Part shown: positions 63,771-64,000 of the stretch, in pieces | Position numbering within the stretch: position 1 is the stretch's first letter | Layout: the number at the start of each line of letters is the position of its first letter | Assembly (NCBI GenBank): GCA_036376245.1 | Contig: DASVAS010000035.1 | Coordinates: 1 to 64,000, forward strand | From: DATARR01 sp036376245 | Lineage (GTDB): Bacteria > Acidobacteriota > Thermoanaerobaculia > Multivoradales > UBA5704 | Length of the DNA stretch: 64,000 bases | Direction of reading: 5' to 3' | Translations under genes and position numbers: made by a program | Notes under the pieces: model-generated | The model's database searches: none | What the model was told of the DNA's origin: nothing | The model's input: the letters and a program-made list of their open reading frames with translations, nothing else

Positions 63771-64000
63771 TCCCGCCGCCTTCGCGGACCTGGCCTGGTG
63801 GGTGGAGCAGGACCGCAGGAAGGCCCTCAGGATCATGAAGCTGATCGAAGCGGTGCAGAGAGACCCCTTCGGCGGAATCGGGCAGCCCGAGCCCTTACGG
63901 CACGATCTCGCGGGATGCTGGTCCCGCAGGATCGACCAGGAACACCGCCTCGTTTACGAAGTATCAGACAGCAAGATCCGGATCCTGGCCTGCCGCTATC
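63751..64000 (+). CDS. YoeB/Txe-family toxin (3' end cut by window)
   Basis: A frame from GTG 63751 (or TTG 63760) reads to the window edge with 83 residues seen. FDPAAFADLAWWVEQDRRKA, GIGQPEPLRHDLAGCWSRRI and DQEHRLVYEV match the YoeB/RelE-type mRNA interferase, which cleaves mRNA in the ribosomal A site. Key residues of YoeB appear (Arg of WSRRI, His and Arg of EHRLVY); the C-terminal HY is lost beyond the edge. It overlaps the antitoxin gene, as usual for this system. Confidence 0.88.
   Translation, partial: MRSLEFDPAAFADLAWWVEQDRRKALRIMKLIEAVQRDPFGGIGQPEPLRHDLAGCWSRRIDQEHRLVYEVSDSKIRILACRY

Overview
The window is GC-rich bacterial chromosome with dense genes, many 4-nt start/stop overlaps and almost no foreign-looking DNA. 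Secreted lipoproteins, a LolB-like lipoprotein, a class A penicillin-binding protein, a long periplasmic-propeller histidine kinase, Asp-box propeller proteins and an ECF sigma/anti-sigma/TPR-CHAT cluster suggest a diderm from the Acidobacteriota (perhaps Thermoanaerobaculia-like). That placement is inference; no species is recognised.

Layout. 1-5.3 kb (minus strand): an ECF sigma factor, a zinc-finger anti-sigma factor, a large TPR-CHAT lipoprotein with the His/Cys pair of caspase-like peptidases, a 58-residue Pro-rich peptide and a second ECF sigma factor. 5.4-10 kb (plus): ferritin, a propeller/Y_Y_Y histidine kinase, its LuxR-type regulator and a small secreted six-Cys protein. 10-17 kb (minus): two copies of an unrecognised protein family with matching promoters and leaders, LOG and Uma2-family proteins, a psd-pssA-USG-1-like operon, a DUF465 protein, and tsaB-rimI. 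17-22.6 kb: mutS, nagZ and a membrane diguanylate cyclase. 22.9-31.3 kb (minus): four tandem secreted Asp-box propeller paralogues after ssb. 31.4-34.6 kb: dtd, a membrane site-2 protease, HU and a GspE-N/MshEN-type protein. 34.7-43 kb (plus): TPR protein, LolB-like lipoprotein, spoVG, tRNA-Gln, prs, rplY, pth, rpsF-rpsR-rplI and a coiled-coil methyltransferase. 43-52 kb: PBP1A, a small membrane protein, uvrB-uvrC and a GT39-like glycosyltransferase. 52-64 kb (plus): degenerate J-domain protein, RNase P RNA, ldcA, a Crp-FHA protein, recG, a glycosyltransferase, membrane proteins, trpS, scpA-scpB, rluB, cmk, and a YefM/YoeB-type toxin-antitoxin pair cut by the window end.

Most unusual features: (1) long hairpins built from about 9-nt tandem units lie directly behind stop codons at five loci, each with its own unit sequence but matching arms; (2) a larger structured repeat fills the gaps between convergent genes; (3) many operon-first genes have a -10 hexamer only 6-9 nt upstream of the start codon, suggesting leaderless mRNAs; (4) several coupled genes start at TTG (once apparently CTG) inside an NTGA overlap; (5) two paralogues of unknown function share a promoter architecture and a structured leader; (6) the ECF/anti-sigma/TPR-CHAT/small-peptide cluster looks like a regulated protease module.
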